From: Cristatella mucedo
Lineage: Eukaryota; Bryozoa; Phylactolaemata; Cristatellidae
DNA length: 64,000 nt
Assembly (NCBI GenBank): GCA_009760855.2
Contig: WPIO01000091.1
Location: forward strand, 1,155,001 to 1,219,000
Direction of reading: 5' to 3'
How positions within the stretch are numbered: position 1 is the first letter of the stretch; each line of letters opens with the position of its first letter. Positions 18,040 to 30,574 of the stretch are shown piece by piece. The position numbers and the translations under genes are program-made. The notes under the pieces are model-generated. The model was not told where the DNA came from and ran no database searches. It saw only the letters and a program-made list of their open reading frames with translations.

Positions 18040-19235
18040 AAAAAAAATTAATAACACATGTGGTTAGCCCGCTTCAGAGAACTCAATCTCTTTCTAGGCA
18101 TTTTACAGATACTTTATACAAAGCATTACCAAATGATTGGTGGTAACGTCCGCAAGCAGTATACATAGAGTAAGAATTTACGTGCACCTGAAGGACGAAT
18201 CACAAGGACCAACCAAATGCTGCGAGAAACCTGTGCTTAGCTTCTTTTTTTAAAGTCAAGTCAGGGGATGTCTTGACGTCAATCGGGAATGAGCTCCAGG
18301 TTTTTCGAGCATGCAAACTAAGGGCAAACTAAGGTCCAAAAGGTTTGAGGTTCGTACGAGGTATAGTTAGGCGATTTGAGTAAGAAAAGCGGATGGTACG
18401 ATGACTAGCCGGGTGAGGAAATAACTCTGATAGGTGGGCTTGAGCGAAAGAATGAAGAGACCTAAAAGTGAGTGACAGAACCTTTAAAGTGATAAGTTGT
18501 TGCGCTGCTTGACTGGGAGCGAGTGCGAGTGCCAGCAAAAAATGGTGCCATGTGGTCACTTCGCCGCTCGCGGCATAAAAGCCGAGCTGCATAAAAGCCC
18601 AGCTCACGGCATAAAAGCCTAGTTGCAGAGTTCTGCACCAACTGCAAGCGCCTCGTTGCACAGGCCGGCAGACCAGAAATCAACAAGCCAGAAGATTTTA
18701 GCAATGTCATGTTGCTAAAAGTAGGTAGGCTTGACAGTGGAGCTGATGTGGTCATCTAATGATTGGTCACTTTGGAATAGGACCCCCACATTTCGTTCCG
18801 ATGCTTCACGACAGATGCTGGCTGAGCCGATTTGGAGTCGCATTTGGTTCGCTCCCAACTAGCGTGTTGGTTTTATCTTCACCCGATTTGAGAAAAATTG
18901 CTGCCATCCATATACGGATTTCTGCAATAAATGTAGCAAGGGTTTTGAGAGAATTGGATATGCTGTAAGGCTGAGAGGGATAAAAGCATGGGTGCTACTG
19001 TGTACCATCTGAATAGAAGTGAAGGCCTAGATATTGCTTGGCGATCACATCGGCAAGAGGGAGAGTATGCATTGTGAAAATAAGCAGACCAAGCACAGAG
19101 CACTGAGGTACTCCTTATTTTAGTAATCCTTTGGGTAATATTTGTTTGTTCACGTCAATACTTAGGAGTCTCTCACTGAGATATGACCTAAACCATATGC
19201 GAAACGGCGAGTCTGATAAAAGATTTAACGGATAA
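18040..19235 (-). repeat. LINE A copy, reverse transcriptase C-terminal half and tail
   Basis: On the - strand its 3' tail is at 18070-18130. Next come the 3' UTR and ORF pieces: 'SLTFRSLHSFAQAHLSELFP' and 'SGLPACATRRLQLVQNSATR' (18329-18755). The 'S..D..LDDHIS' part follows near 18740-18770 and the 'GVPQ' surroundings near 19080-19200. Several frameshifts. The middle (about 18545-18620) carries short near-repeats of 'cataaaagccgagct'. Confidence 0.85.
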
Positions 19236-19401
19236 TAACCAAAATAAAACACATCTCTCTCACTCTAGGCACTTTGCATACGCTATAAAAGAATCATGAT
19301 GCTGTTTATCAAGCATGATACCTGTACTTTGAGTGTATGCCGGCTCCTCTAATGAGCCTGTGATGTGGCGTGGACACCGGCCGGTAACCCCTGGTGGCCA
19401 G

Positions 19402-19419
19402 ATGGTGAATTCACCATCA
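19402..19419. repeat. 18-bp perfect palindrome
   Basis: 'gatggtgaattcaccatc' reads the same on both strands. It stands in otherwise unassigned DNA. Confidence 0.97.
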
Positions 19420-19624
19420 GGGTCGGCCGCTGCACAGTTGTGGTCCTCGCTGAATCATCGGGGTCAACCAGAGGAGTGGAGAAGGGGAGAGACTCTAGTG
19501 TGAGAAGGGGGCGAAGGCAGTCGTGCGTCTTGCTGCCCCGTGCCTTGTTCAATAAACCGTTGGCGTTGTTCTGGGCCAGCATTCCGTATGCCAAACTACA
19601 ATACCACTAACTATTCGATCGTGT

Positions 19625-19850
19625 TTCCTTTGCAGCAAATGTAAAGTGCCTAGAAAGAGATTGAGTTCTCTGAGGACGCTTTATCAAGTGTATTATTATT
19701 ATTGCTATTATTATTATTTTCATGTGGTTAGTGGTAGCGTGCACAATGTTAACAAGCATAGCATAGTTAGAGGAAACATGCACACGTGCACAGGGTCAGC
19801 ATATGGTTAGTGGCAGCATGCACAAGGAAGGATCGAAGTACTGTGAGGCT
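19625..19850 (+). repeat. LINE A 3' tail with TTA repeats, followed by more LINE-derived sequence
   Basis: 'gcagcaaatgtaaagtgcc', then the hairpin tail and 'tatcaagtgtattattatt' (19633-19720). The next 120 bp hold 'gcacagggtcagcat'-type strings, which are LINE A 3' UTR read on the opposite strand. Two copies have therefore met tail to tail. Confidence 0.8.
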
Positions 19851-20154
19851 GCACAGCAAAATATGATCTGTCAGCTGGACTCGCTACTATGAAAAGTCAA
19901 TTGCTAGGCAACAACTTGAGGGCAGTGACTCTCAAATCATTATTGCTAATGCTTTAGATAATTTTGACATTCAAACTGACCAACTTGACAAATATACAGC
20001 AAAATGTGGCAAGTTGAATATTTGCATGTAAGGGTAATTTAGTTTTTATTCGCTCGTTGCACGTTCCCGTTTGATCTATGGCTATGAGCACTGAGGATTT
20101 TTATTAATTATTTTTACTTTATAAGCGAGTTTCGATACTAGAAAAGAGGTTGGC

Positions 20155-20300
20155 TAATTTTTCAGCCTCATTTATACAGCGGCAGAAGAACCATACTGGA
20201 TATTCCCAACGCCTGAAGTGGGCAGTTAAGGATCACCCACTGCAGGATTCGAACCCACGGCCCGGGCCGCGAAGAGCGATCACCTTACTAGAATGTCCAA
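20155..20300 (-). repeat. SINE B, tRNA-derived
   Basis: On the - strand: a tRNA-like B box near 'gtgggttcgaatcctgcag', then 'tgggtgatcctta', and a body ending 'ctgccgctgtataaatgagg'. Other copies are at 30.6, 34.2, 45.6, 48.3, 50.0, 55.9 and 58.6 kb. Confidence 0.8.
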
Positions 20301-21539
20301 GAACATAAGCGTTCAAAGAAAGTTTAAAATGTGCTCATTCAGGTATTACCCACAGTGTATGGATTCTTGGGGTATTTAGCGAAGGCAAGTTAATGGGCCG
20401 AAGTGTTTTTGTTCGTCACTAAGATTTAATTTATTTTCAGCAATGTTCTTTTGGAAGCCGATTGCACCTCTTGAACAAATCCCGGCTCAAATAGAAATAA
20501 AATACCTCATGTAGAGAGTAAGATTAGTTAGTGCTGGATAGCTGCTACAAATTCTCTATGTGTGGAAAGCAATGTTCGTTTGGTAGTTGGTTGCTTTCTA
20601 CGCATTCAAATCTTTTAACAGCTAGACTGTTGCTAGAATCCGGCGCTAATTAATCTTTACAATAAGTATTGTAATTTGATTCGGGCTGGGATCTGTCACG
20701 CACATAAGAGACCAATAAAGGTAAACAATCCAAATGCTATGGATAAGGTTTTTGTGCATTCAAATTATGTAGGCCGTTTGCTGTGATGCATGTGGCCTGT
20801 ATGTAACCCTTTGGAAAACACTAGTATTACTGTGTTTGTTATGATACAGTAGTAAGAGTACTAGTGCACGACTTCTATGTTACGAATATTGTCTGTGTTA
20901 CAGCCATCTACAAACTCCTCACCAGTTCAGCGAATGTGCTGCTCTGCTTCGAGAAGAAAACAAGGAAATGCTTAATGCACAAGTGACACAGTGAGCTTTC
21001 GCCAAGCGAGCGTGTGTCTCACTAGCTTGACTCGTGTCCACTTGCCTTTTAAAGTGAGTTCTCAAGACAAGCGTCAGCATTCTGCCATCTGGCCGCACAG
21101 ACGAACGTCCGTAAGATGGAATTCCGCGGAGGTAAGCCGACTGGGGTGAAGCGGCTTCGTGTGTCAATGCCTGGCGTTTCTAGCTGAGCACAATAGGCAC
21201 GTCGCCAAGTGCTAGATGACCTGCCAAAAGCAAGTCTCCAAACCAAAGATGCAACACATGAATAATTCTATAAGTGTACTTTGCAGAAATCACCTCTTCT
21301 TATCCCACAGCGACAATTTGGATCATTGAAAGGGCGGAAAAAACCTACCGTTCATCACAGTACAGAATCAGAATTACGAACGACTCTTTATGACAAACGA
21401 AGTACGTTTATTTTACGAACGAGACTCCTCCCCCACACCTCTGCATTTGAATCGCCATATCGACAAATCATTTCTGTCGATCGACTGAGCGAAATGTCGC
21501 ACGCCACAACGGAACGTTAAGGTAGGTCGCCGAATAAGC
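20301..21539. other. no confident feature
   Basis: No repeat family recognised. At 21115 a short open stretch 'atggaattccgcggag' meets a good donor 'gtaagc', which could be a tiny first exon, but nothing else supports it. Confidence 0.3.
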
Positions 21540-21835
21540 TATTGAACAAGCGGAAACGCCACGCTCGGCCGCGAGCGTCTTCCCCACGGCCGGAGCCTTC
21601 GTCTACCTTCCGTTGCGTCTTCGCCGCCGCGCTGCTACTGCTGCTGCCGAAAGGCGACGGGCAACCGGATGCAACGTGACCCGGCATGCCCGGCCCGCTC
21701 GAGCTGCCTGCAGCCAGAGGCCGGGACGTTCCGGCAGCGTGAGCTCCGAACGCAGCGGCGCCTGCCCGCCCGCTCGACTGCGCGCCGAAAAAGTCCCTGG
21801 CCGTGGTCGCAGCCGAGCAGCAAATATGTAGCTAT
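21540..21835. promoter_or_regulatory. CpG-rich island, possible promoter
   Basis: The segment is dense in CG dinucleotides and much richer in GC than both sides. All frames are open on both strands, giving Arg/Ala-rich ORFs that I take as composition artefacts. It may mark a promoter. No exon could be tied to it. Confidence 0.35.
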
Positions 21836-23080
21836 AACATAAAAAGATAATGAACAACAGCCCTAATCTAGTTTATTTTGTAGATAGATGGCTGATCAGA
21901 AAAACCACTGCCCACATCAATAAACAGAGCAAGACAAATAAGGGAAACATAAAAGAACCGGACAGTGGTGACACGTAATGACGAAGTTCGGGTACAATCA
22001 AATAGCGCCAATAAAACGGCAGGCTGGAGCGGTGCGTGCCATACTCAGCCGGCTCAACAACGAGAAAGATCTACTTTTCTGCAAAGCTATCACATGTTTA
22101 AACGTACACGTGGTTGCCCAGCATAAACTTGTCACGCGTATGCATGCATGCTGGCCATCATACCCCATCATCGATGCCACACCGTCACTTTTGAGGTAAA
22201 GTGAGCCACCCACCTGCCCCGCCCCTTCCATCCCTCTGCACTGGCAGACATATTGTGCATGGCACTCGGTCATCAAGTCAGAAGTCACATAACAGTATGC
22301 ACATAAAAGTTTTATCGAGAGGGAATGCTACTCGTATATGCCCGACCGCTAGGGTAATTCTAATTCTAGTCTGTTAGATGCAGCAAAATGTCGTCGTGAA
22401 TCTTATTTTGAGTGTGAATGGCTAAAAGATTGAACCAGATTACTGCTTGAAAAATCTGCGTGCAGAAAGTGCTTATAAGTAGAAAATTTACAATAATTGC
22501 TGTGACCCCATAGAAAGCCAATTCACTCCGAAGCGGGCGGGCTTCACTGACCCTTATATATTCAAGATAGATGATACACTCACTGTGATAAAATTTATTT
22601 CCTTCGGAGTCAATTTTTACGTAGACCGACGAGATTCTGTTTGCATTCTCGCAATACGCTATGTAAAGAATTGTGCAAATTGCGTTGCCAATTATGACAG
22701 TTGTTTCGTACGCTGATTGTGGCCGCACGGCGAGACTATGGCGTCACGGCGGGATGGGGACGCCGCAGGGCTGGTTGTACCGGCGGCTGCCCTCGCAGCG
22801 GCTGAAGGCATAATTGTAATCACTGCGAAGCCTCAGGCAACGGGCATGTATTGGGCTGGTTTACAAACCAGCACAGTCTTCGGCCGGTCAGGCCGTCATA
22901 ACGTTCGCACTCGCAATTGCGAGGCCCGGGTTCGACGAATCACCGAAATCGCTGCATTCCACTTAATGACTAAAGAAATACTGTGCGGAAAGCTTCTTTT
23001 TTTATTGTATATGACAGTACACTCTGCGAAAATTATGCTCATACAATTTCACTTGCCTTGGCACCGTCGTTCTCGCGAAT
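21836..23080. other. no gene; one tRNA-like fragment
   Basis: Mostly unassigned. At about 22850-22935 a perfect inverted repeat 'gctggtttacaaaccagc' is followed by 'gaggcccgggttcgacgaat', which resembles a Pol III B box and may be another SINE head. Confidence 0.35.
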
Positions 23081-24000
23081 TCGCTGCTATCGACAGCAAT
23101 AGCCAGTGCTAATACCGAAGTCTGCTCCAATCCACCGCAAAACGACTAGAAATAGATAGCGCCAAGCTTCAGTTTTCATAGCATATTAAAGCCCACTTTG
23201 TTTTGTGTATACCCACTTAAAATTAAAAAAATGATGCGTCCGCGAACACTGGCAATTCGCGGCGGCCGGCCATCGCCCGATGGAATGACCCGGGGAAGCG
23301 CCGAAACCCGCTCTAATCCAAACATAAATCTTCCTCAAAATCGCCAGCGCGATGCTCTAGTTTATATTGCGTATAAGACCAGTCTCAATTCGAAGTGCTT
23401 CCACAAAATTTGACTTAATTGTGCATACGTGTTCTCACTGCAATCGACTGCAACGGCCAGGTCCCATACCGAAATCCTCCGCAAAACAACCAGGAAAACA
23501 ACACTTCGCTTGTTGTGTACTTGCACAATTCACTTCATAATAACTACCTCGACTATTCTGCTGCAACGCACTGCAATCAACTGCACTAGCTCGGGCCACT
23601 ATAGCAATCTGATGCAAAACGCCCAAAATCGGTTTCGCGATGCTCCAACTTTGAATGCTTATTACAAAGCATACGGTTTAAAATGCAATAATTTTAACCA
23701 ATTGCGCTCGTACAATCTCGGGCAGTGCATGGCAATCTACGGCAAAGGCTCGACTTGAAGCAGCTACATACTACAGTACATTTGGCAAATCGCCAAAAAA
23801 TTGGCTTCGCGAAGCTCCCAATTGCCATTGCATTTAACATTTCATTGTTTTTAAAGTGAAATCGAGAATTGTAAAGCCATTTTGCACATTATTTATCAGC
23901 AATTCACGGCAATCGACAGCAATGGCAGGGGCCAATCCCACAATCCGCGGCAGTTCGACGAACAATCGGCTGCACAAAGCTCCAATTCTCATTCCACGAA
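23080..24000. repeat. degenerate satellite, period about 130-185 bp
   Basis: A diagnostic block resembling 'cggcaatcgacagcaatggc' recurs near 23090, 23255, 23438, 23567, 23727 and 23904. It is followed each time by 'ccgcaaaac'-like and 'cgcgatgctcc'-like strings. Copies are heavily diverged, so this is an old array. The ORFs crossing it (23429-23758, 23856-24158) are not credible genes. Confidence 0.65.
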
Positions 24001-24699
24001 ACATCTCACCGCACATGTGTTCAACTTGCGTGTTTAATCTTTGGAGATGCATAGCAATGGTCCGGTGGATTTTGGTACGGGTCTCATTCGTTGCATTCTC
24101 ATTTGCATTAGTGCGACTGCGCATAATGGCATGCAATTTGACGGATAGAAAAAACTGAAGGTATGCTAAAACATCAGCCCAAAAATTGAGCTCGGCAACG
24201 ACACTGTCCCGTAGATTTTTGCCTAATTAGAGTTGACTATGGTCGATTGCGACAATTCGCCGAACCCGTGAGGACCGATGTTGGCCGTGTTGGTGTGACG
24301 GTTGCGCCTGGTTTTGTTGACCCTGCATGCTCTGATTACACGCGGCCAAAGTATATTGAAACAATTCAGACAGATGATGAGACCTGCTACACATTGAGAC
24401 CAGGTACTTTTAGGGGGCTTCACAAAACCAAGCTTTTTCAGCTGTTGAACTTCGTCAATGGTAGACTACTTCGACGGCACCACTGCGCAGTACCTATTCT
24501 AGAGTGTGCCTTCTTACGTATCCAAAACCATCTGCCCTTTCCATTAATTACACTATAACGGTTTTCCTAAGCTTCTGGCTATATGCTCATGATTCGAAAG
24601 ACATCGATGCAGTAAGCGCTAAAATATCTCCTTCGCTCGTGCTGCTCAATCCTCCTTCTGATCTGTCATCATCGGTAAATGCTGCAACGCGACACTTGC

Positions 24700-27102
24700 A
24701 GGACCTAACGAAAATATTTTTTTTAAACTTCCTTGAATGTGTTTGTGACTTGTTATGACGATTTTTATCAAATTAGCCAAAAACTGAAATTAAAGTGCAA
24801 TTTTACAAAGATTAAGGAATCTATTAATTAAACTGATCTTTCATCATCAAGAAATGTGTATGTTTTATTCAGCCGTGTCTTCCGCTTGGAAATACGCCAA
24901 AACGCGAAAGAATCCAATTGCAGAAGAGATAGAAGGTCAATTATGATGATGCAATAAAATCCTCAAATGTTCTGGAAACTTCATGACAACGCTGAAGAAT
25001 CGTCTGAAGATAAGCGGAACTGAATTTGATAAACTTGCTAGAGGGTTTACATGCGACGATGAGCCCGTGAACAATAAGAGAACAACAATTTGAGCCCATT
25101 TCCTGCTGGCGAAAGAGTCTGGAGGAGATTGTTGCCGATCAGGGCTACTGATAAAGCATCGATGAGCTATCGCTATACAATAATAATAATAATAATAATA
25201 ATATTGCACTTGATAAAGCGCCCGCAGAGAACTTAATCTCTTTCTAGGCGCTTTACATTTGCTGTGTACACGTATACACGTATGTGTATGTGTACACGAC
25301 AATCAATCTCACGGGCCGGATTCAAAGTGAATTCCCGCGAGCGAAAGCAATGTGATAAAGCTGGTGCATGATGGCTACGAAGAAAAAAGAGAAACAAAAT
25401 GAATGTTTGCTGACATCGAGGGAAAACTCGAGAGACGAGTAAAGTGTAGCATGTCTGTGGATGAATACGCAGCCGTGAGAGGAAGTCGATTTTTTCGGAG
25501 TCAACATTCATGATAGCGGCGATAAAACAATGTTCCATAGGAGTCTTGTTCGCATATTGATTTCGTGCACCGCTCTCGACATGGTCAAATCGTTAAAACA
25601 GCATTTGAGCGTTTTTGGAATAACAATAGGAAGGGATTTGGTGGGATATGCTGAAAGGCGATGCAGTAAATAAGAAATACATTTGCCACATCGATGTCAT
25701 CGGACAGTTCTGCTTAAACCACGGTCTGCACTTTGGGAGTCTGTGACACATTTTACAAGAAAAGTATGGAGATGGGGGGTTTAAACCTGGATACGATGAC
25801 GATATTGATAAAATGAACAACTTTGAAGCAGGTACGGACTAGGAAGAGATCAGCGACGGGACATACGAAGGAGATGCCGATTACCACGACCAGTTTACAA
25901 AATCACTCAAGCTTGCCGAATTCGTCAAAAAATCATCCGTTCAAAATATTGTATTCCAAACCAAATAAAAGTTGAGTTCGTAGGCGAGATTGAACTTTGT
26001 AACATCTGCTTAGTCTTTATGGCTTTGTGGAGTTACAGACGGAGATACATTACATTGAGCTGCATCTTGAAGTGAAGACGCACTAGAACTCTATAACAAC
26101 AATTTTATAGCCGCTGGTAAACACAGAAGTCGCTATCAGCGAGACGATAACTTAAATTCAAGGTGCTGGAAATGACCAAGACGTTGGATTTTGACGCCCG
26201 TAAAATTCTTCTGAAGGCAATAGAACCTGTGAAACTTGCTGTTGAGAATAAAAGTTGAGAAAACGCGACGTTGATAAGTGCTTACATAACTTTGGAATTC
26301 ATGTTCAACAAGCCCTCTAGCCTGAATGGTCATACGAAATTTAGAAATTTTGAAGTGCCGCGTTGAAGAGTGATTGTACAAGGATTTCATGGACCTCTTT
26401 CGAAGTTTCAAAGATCCATTTGTCGCACCGTAAAAAACTGCTCCAAATTCTGCAGGAAATCTAGCATCTCTTCTATTTGGATGTTCTCAGTGGTATAGAT
26501 TTTCGTACAGCATTCGTCAAATGAGGCTGAAAATGCCAACTTGTCTCTTCATGATGAATGGAATTTGTTACTTCAAAATGATGGATAATCAATTTCAGTC
26601 GGAGGGCAAGACAGTTTCAGATGGCTCAAGTCAGAATTCACGCTCTTAAGGAACTCTGGCCAGCGAGAACTCAAAACCTCCAGAAATTGTGCAACCTAAT
26701 TCTATACATTAAAACAACATCAACGGATATTGAGAGATTTGTTGTCTATACGAAATTTCGGTACACAATTAAGAAAGCTTCTCTCAGACAATTCGCTTAA
26801 TTGCACTTTGTACTCTTTGTACTCTGTACACTTTGCACTTTGTTAGTTGCACTTGAACTCTTGAAAGATTACTGGAAAAAAATTAAAAATGCGTTGATTT
26901 AGATATTGTCACATAAGATATATAATAAAATTGTGTTCATCACATAAAAAATCTATTGACTGTACAATGTGTGGATTAGTTGTGTGAATTAGTGGAAAAA
27001 TGAAAAATAACCATAAGAACACAGCTGTTGACAGCCGCTTTTTGAAAACTGAAACAGTAGACAGCTGTTTTTGAAAACTGACTGTTTTTCAGAAACCCTG
27101 CA
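24700..27102 (+). mobile_element. hAT transposon relic, copy 2
   Basis: Colinear with copy 1 (5.9-7.6 kb) but on the + strand. The shared 5' region contains 'gacgatttttatcaaatt'. A BED-like start follows at about 24870 ('KYAKTRKNPIAEEIEG', 'KNRLKISGTEFDKLA'), then middle blocks with stops. The core near 26200-26300 includes 'KPVKLAVE'-like residues, and the C-terminus runs to about 26800. The right end 'cagtcagttttcaaaaacag' (as - strand) and the terminal 'cagaaaccctg' match copy 1. It is interrupted by a LINE A tail at 25180-25270 and a LINE B tail fragment at about 26015-26075. Non-functional. Confidence 0.8.
25180..25270 (-). repeat. LINE A tail nested in the hAT relic
   Basis: ATA repeats are followed by 'gataaagcgcccgcagagaa' and the complementary half ending 'ctaggcgctttacatttgct'. 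hAT coding blocks lie on both sides. Confidence 0.92.
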
Positions 27103-27204
27103 TCCATGGACAGTAAATAAATCAGTCCAAATCTCCACCAGACACCAAGACCAAACAATTGCCAGATTGAGGCCCTCGATAATGGCCTATAACTCAGCAA
27201 GGTT

Positions 27205-27238
<34 letters not shown>

Positions 27239-27400
27239 CACTAGATAAAGCGCCCTCAGAGAACTCAATCTCTTTCTGGGCGCTTTACATGTGATGCAAA
27301 GGGAAATGCAATTGAATGGTGAGTAATATCATGCTTGATAAACAACATGAATAATATGGTTAGGGATGACATGCACAGGGTCAGCATGGCAGAACCGACC
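27205..27400 (-). repeat. LINE A 3' UTR and tail
   Basis: About eleven ATA triplets, the hairpin tail (27243-27290), and 3' UTR strings 'atggttagggatgacatgc' and 'acagggtcagcat' typical of LINE A. Confidence 0.92.
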
Positions 27401-27789
27401 CTAATGCAAATGCTGTTGCGTAGGATTCTTCATCAAATGCCTCACAGTGGGCATTCAGAGCTCTCAAAGTCACAACGATGGTGTGGCGGCCGCAATATCA
27501 GCTAGAAAGCTTTCATACTTTCTACAAGGTGAATAAAACAAAAGAGCCTTGGCATGGTTTGCACTGCTGAGCGATCCGTGTTGCTTGTTTAACCACACGG
27601 CTCTCTTTCCGTGGGTAAATGTATGGAATTGATACCAAATTTGTGTCGTGCTCATTAATTTTCTCATGTGTCGTAAAGAAAATTACCGGCACAAAATAAA
27701 ATTACTTACAGGAAGTGATTCGGCCCAGGCCTGGTGCAGGCGTTTACCGACCTAGGCTGCAGGCTAAAGCTCATATAAGTTTTTAGGGG

Positions 27790-29930
27790 CCTGGATGTGG
27801 GCTACGTTAGCTCTTTTCGTAGCCAGGAGGCATCTCCTATAATGTTCCCTCATATATCCAGGCACGAAACGATGGCATGGCTGCTGGCGTCACACCACAC
27901 GATGCCGCTGGATCCAGTTTCGGTAATTCCTAATGACTGAAACAGGATCATCGGCATGCAGCCACAGCAGCAATTCACTTGAAATGGGTACGAAATTCGT
28001 ACCAGCAAGTGAGTGCCAGCCGACGTCACCCGTGGCTCTCTTTAAGTAACTGCAGGCAAGGCTAAGCCAGCCTGCCAACAGGAAATGTCTGATCAGTTGA
28101 GCAAACCACGAAAATAGCGGCCGTCGCGATAAGGCTCAGGCAATTCGCTCACCACGTTATCGCGACGCTAACGAAGCTTCTCACCTTTCCTCAGCCTGCT
28201 TCCGCGAAGGCCAGGAGCCCTTCCATCAACGAGGCTTTCGGGTGTTTAGCATCCAGACCGAATGTTCTCAGCATGTCGATTACCTTAGCATTTGAGACGA
28301 CGCTGTTGTTGACGACAAACGACACTGTCGTCAAGAAGCGAATCAGTGACGGTGCGAACTCGCTCGCTCACGGACTTTGCCAGGATGGATGTCATTATTT
28401 CTCGGAGCAACTTAATTTCCGAAACCTATTCGTGTGAGGCAGTACCTTCAACCCGTGCACTCCACGACCTGATATTGCCAAATAGCTGGGTTAAGATGCA
28501 CCCGTAAATAAGCCTTTCGCAGGTCAATTATGCTTGAGCTCTCGCCCTGCTGTCGCCATGCTCTGAGCTTAGTGCTACACACATCGCCGCCTGCCCTGTG
28601 ACTGGAAATGACTTGAATTGATCCAGTCTATCACCGATCTCACCTTACCCTTGCTTTCCTGTACGACGGCCATCAGCGGGATCAGGCCACCGCAGTGATG
28701 AGTGAATGGTTGTAGCCAGCCTTCTTTGATCAAATCTTCCACTACCTTTTCACAATCGGCACGAATGTCCTCTGCCACCTGGTATGACGCGATATGATTC
28801 ATAAATTCAACCACGACAGAACAATTTTTCCACTGCCACTTAACTGACCAGCGTGATGGAACACCGTCTTAAAGTGCTTGTCTTTAATCAACACATCAAC
28901 AGCCGACGGTGCTATAGCCCCCTCGGCGAGGGCAGATTCCATCGGTGCTGCATCAGCGTGCTTTTGAACTCCTCCTTGGTCCCTGAACTCCAGTAGAGAA
29001 GACGCCTCAGAGTCATCAATGAGGACGCGCATAGAGGAAAGGCGAGCCAAAAAAAGGAGGCGACCGGGCACCTGCGCAGTAATGCATCCACCACTCGTTG
29101 CTTGGCCATTTCGGCGCGACAGCCCGATCCGATCAGTTGGCAGCGAGATGTTGAATACTCAAAACAAACCTAACCGTGCTTCCCGAGGCCTTGACAGGGG
29201 ACTTTAGAAGGACAGTCGCGACTTATGTGCCTGCCGGCTTTGTACAGGAAGCATACAGCATCCTGGCGAGCCGGTGCGCGGGTAGGCCAACTAGAGCGAG
29301 CACCAGACGTAAAGCAACTATCTGCCGCATTCGGAGTGCTATTCGCCTTCACTTAGACGTGAGCCTTCTGGACAAAATTACGCATATGCATGTAGACAAG
29401 ATTACACGAGACCTTGAGTTGCCTCTTCGCGGCCTCCGGCAGACAAGCGATAAAGGCACATTCAACAAAATCGCGAGCCACCAACCGATTCAAGTCTGAC
29501 CAAAAACATCCACGTTCTCACCTTCCATAAGGCGCCGTGAGGTAAATTTCTCGTTAATATCAAAGCAATTTTACAAAATTCATTTGTATAGCGCCCTAAG
29601 AGAACTTAATCTTTATTCAGGCCCTTGCACATGCCACGGGGCTCGAGCCCACGAACTCGACCAGGCATTGGTCGGGGTGAGCACCTTGACCAATTTATCG
29701 AGAACGCTGCCGGTGGCGCTTTTCTTACCTTGGCACAATCTTCCTTAGCCGCCGCAGGGACATTTTCGTATACGGCATATACACCAGGCGTAAGGAATAG
29801 CAAAAGAAAGTGTTCTCGGTCATTTACTCCACTCGCATCTTGGCCACTCTCTTGAATCTATTCAGCCGTTCAGCGAAGTCCCCGCAGCCCTCGAATCGCA
29901 CCAAATGGCGTCCGTCCGTTTACATTCAGA
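27790..29930 (-). pseudogene. Ty3-type LTR retrotransposon relic: gag and pol fragments
   Basis: Read on the - strand from right to left, the blocks are in retroelement order. At 29930-29700 a gag part contains 'FAERLNRFKRVAKMR' and, after a frameshift, 'PGVYAVYENVPAAAKEDCAK'. At 29500-29200 lies the end of gag, with a zinc knuckle (C-x5 without the second Cys, 'GRHISRDC'). Next is a protease-like stretch. Then reverse transcriptase: 'CGGLIPLMAVVQESKGKVRS' (28575-28814), 'IDLRKAYLRVHLNPA', 'CLTRIGFGN', an 'LLDD' in place of the usual YxDD, and 'AGWLSLACSYLKR' (27890-28078) followed by an RNase H-like 'VVWCDASS'. Stops and frameshifts are frequent. I could not find its LTRs. Confidence 0.82.
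29576..29705 (-). repeat. SINE A inserted in the retrotransposon gag
   Basis: The family tail 'tagcgccctaagagaactta' and tRNA-like head (29640-29700) separate the two gag fragments. The SINE therefore landed in an existing retroelement. Confidence 0.88.
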
Positions 29931-30574
29931 TTGATCTAAGGCCGCGCGAGATAGCTTAAACAGTTGTATTATTACTTACAAGAGGACAACTGCCGCCTAA
30001 GCTGCCATCTACCGGTAAGCCTAGACGTCAACCGAGCAGGTCCGCGTCCCGCAGCGGGAAAATCGCCGGTTCGCCCCTTCGCCCTTCCCACCCGTCCCCT
30101 ACGGGACGTCCCCCAGGGAAACCCGCCAACCCCAGCCCAATAGCCTTCGCAGCGCCGCAGCATCGGAGCAGGCTGACTGCATACAGGAGCGGCTCAGGCA
30201 GTACAGCTCCGCAGCTGCCCGGGCACAAAGCCGCTTCGTCGGCAGGAGCACAGCTACGGTGGCAATGGCGGCGGCTCCACTCAAACTTGAGAGTAGAGCC
30301 GCAGGCAAGGACTAGCAGTATCATCTGGGGCTTCGGACAACGGACCAAGATGGAAGACAGCAAAGTCGGTAGAGAAGAGTAATCGCCAGTCCTCTATTGG
30401 GGTTTGACTTTTTCGTGAATACAGAAGTTATTTGACGCTTTTTACGTAACGCTTAACAGTGGATTGCCCCTCGTATTGTCACTCCTATGCATTATATGAG
30501 TCGAAGGGCTAGAGATGGGTGAATTTAGATTTTACTACTAGCAAGAAGCATTAAAATCAAAAAACATTGTGAGA

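Noticed and set aside
20160-20300. Possible tRNA genes (B-box-like strings at 20.2, 31.2, 50.0 and 55.9 kb)
   Set aside because: Each continues into the same SINE body or LINE-type tail and lacks a paired acceptor stem, so these are SINE heads, not tRNA genes.
21603-21857. Overlapping Arg/Ala-rich ORFs on both strands
   Set aside because: A consequence of CpG-rich composition; no splice or start context.
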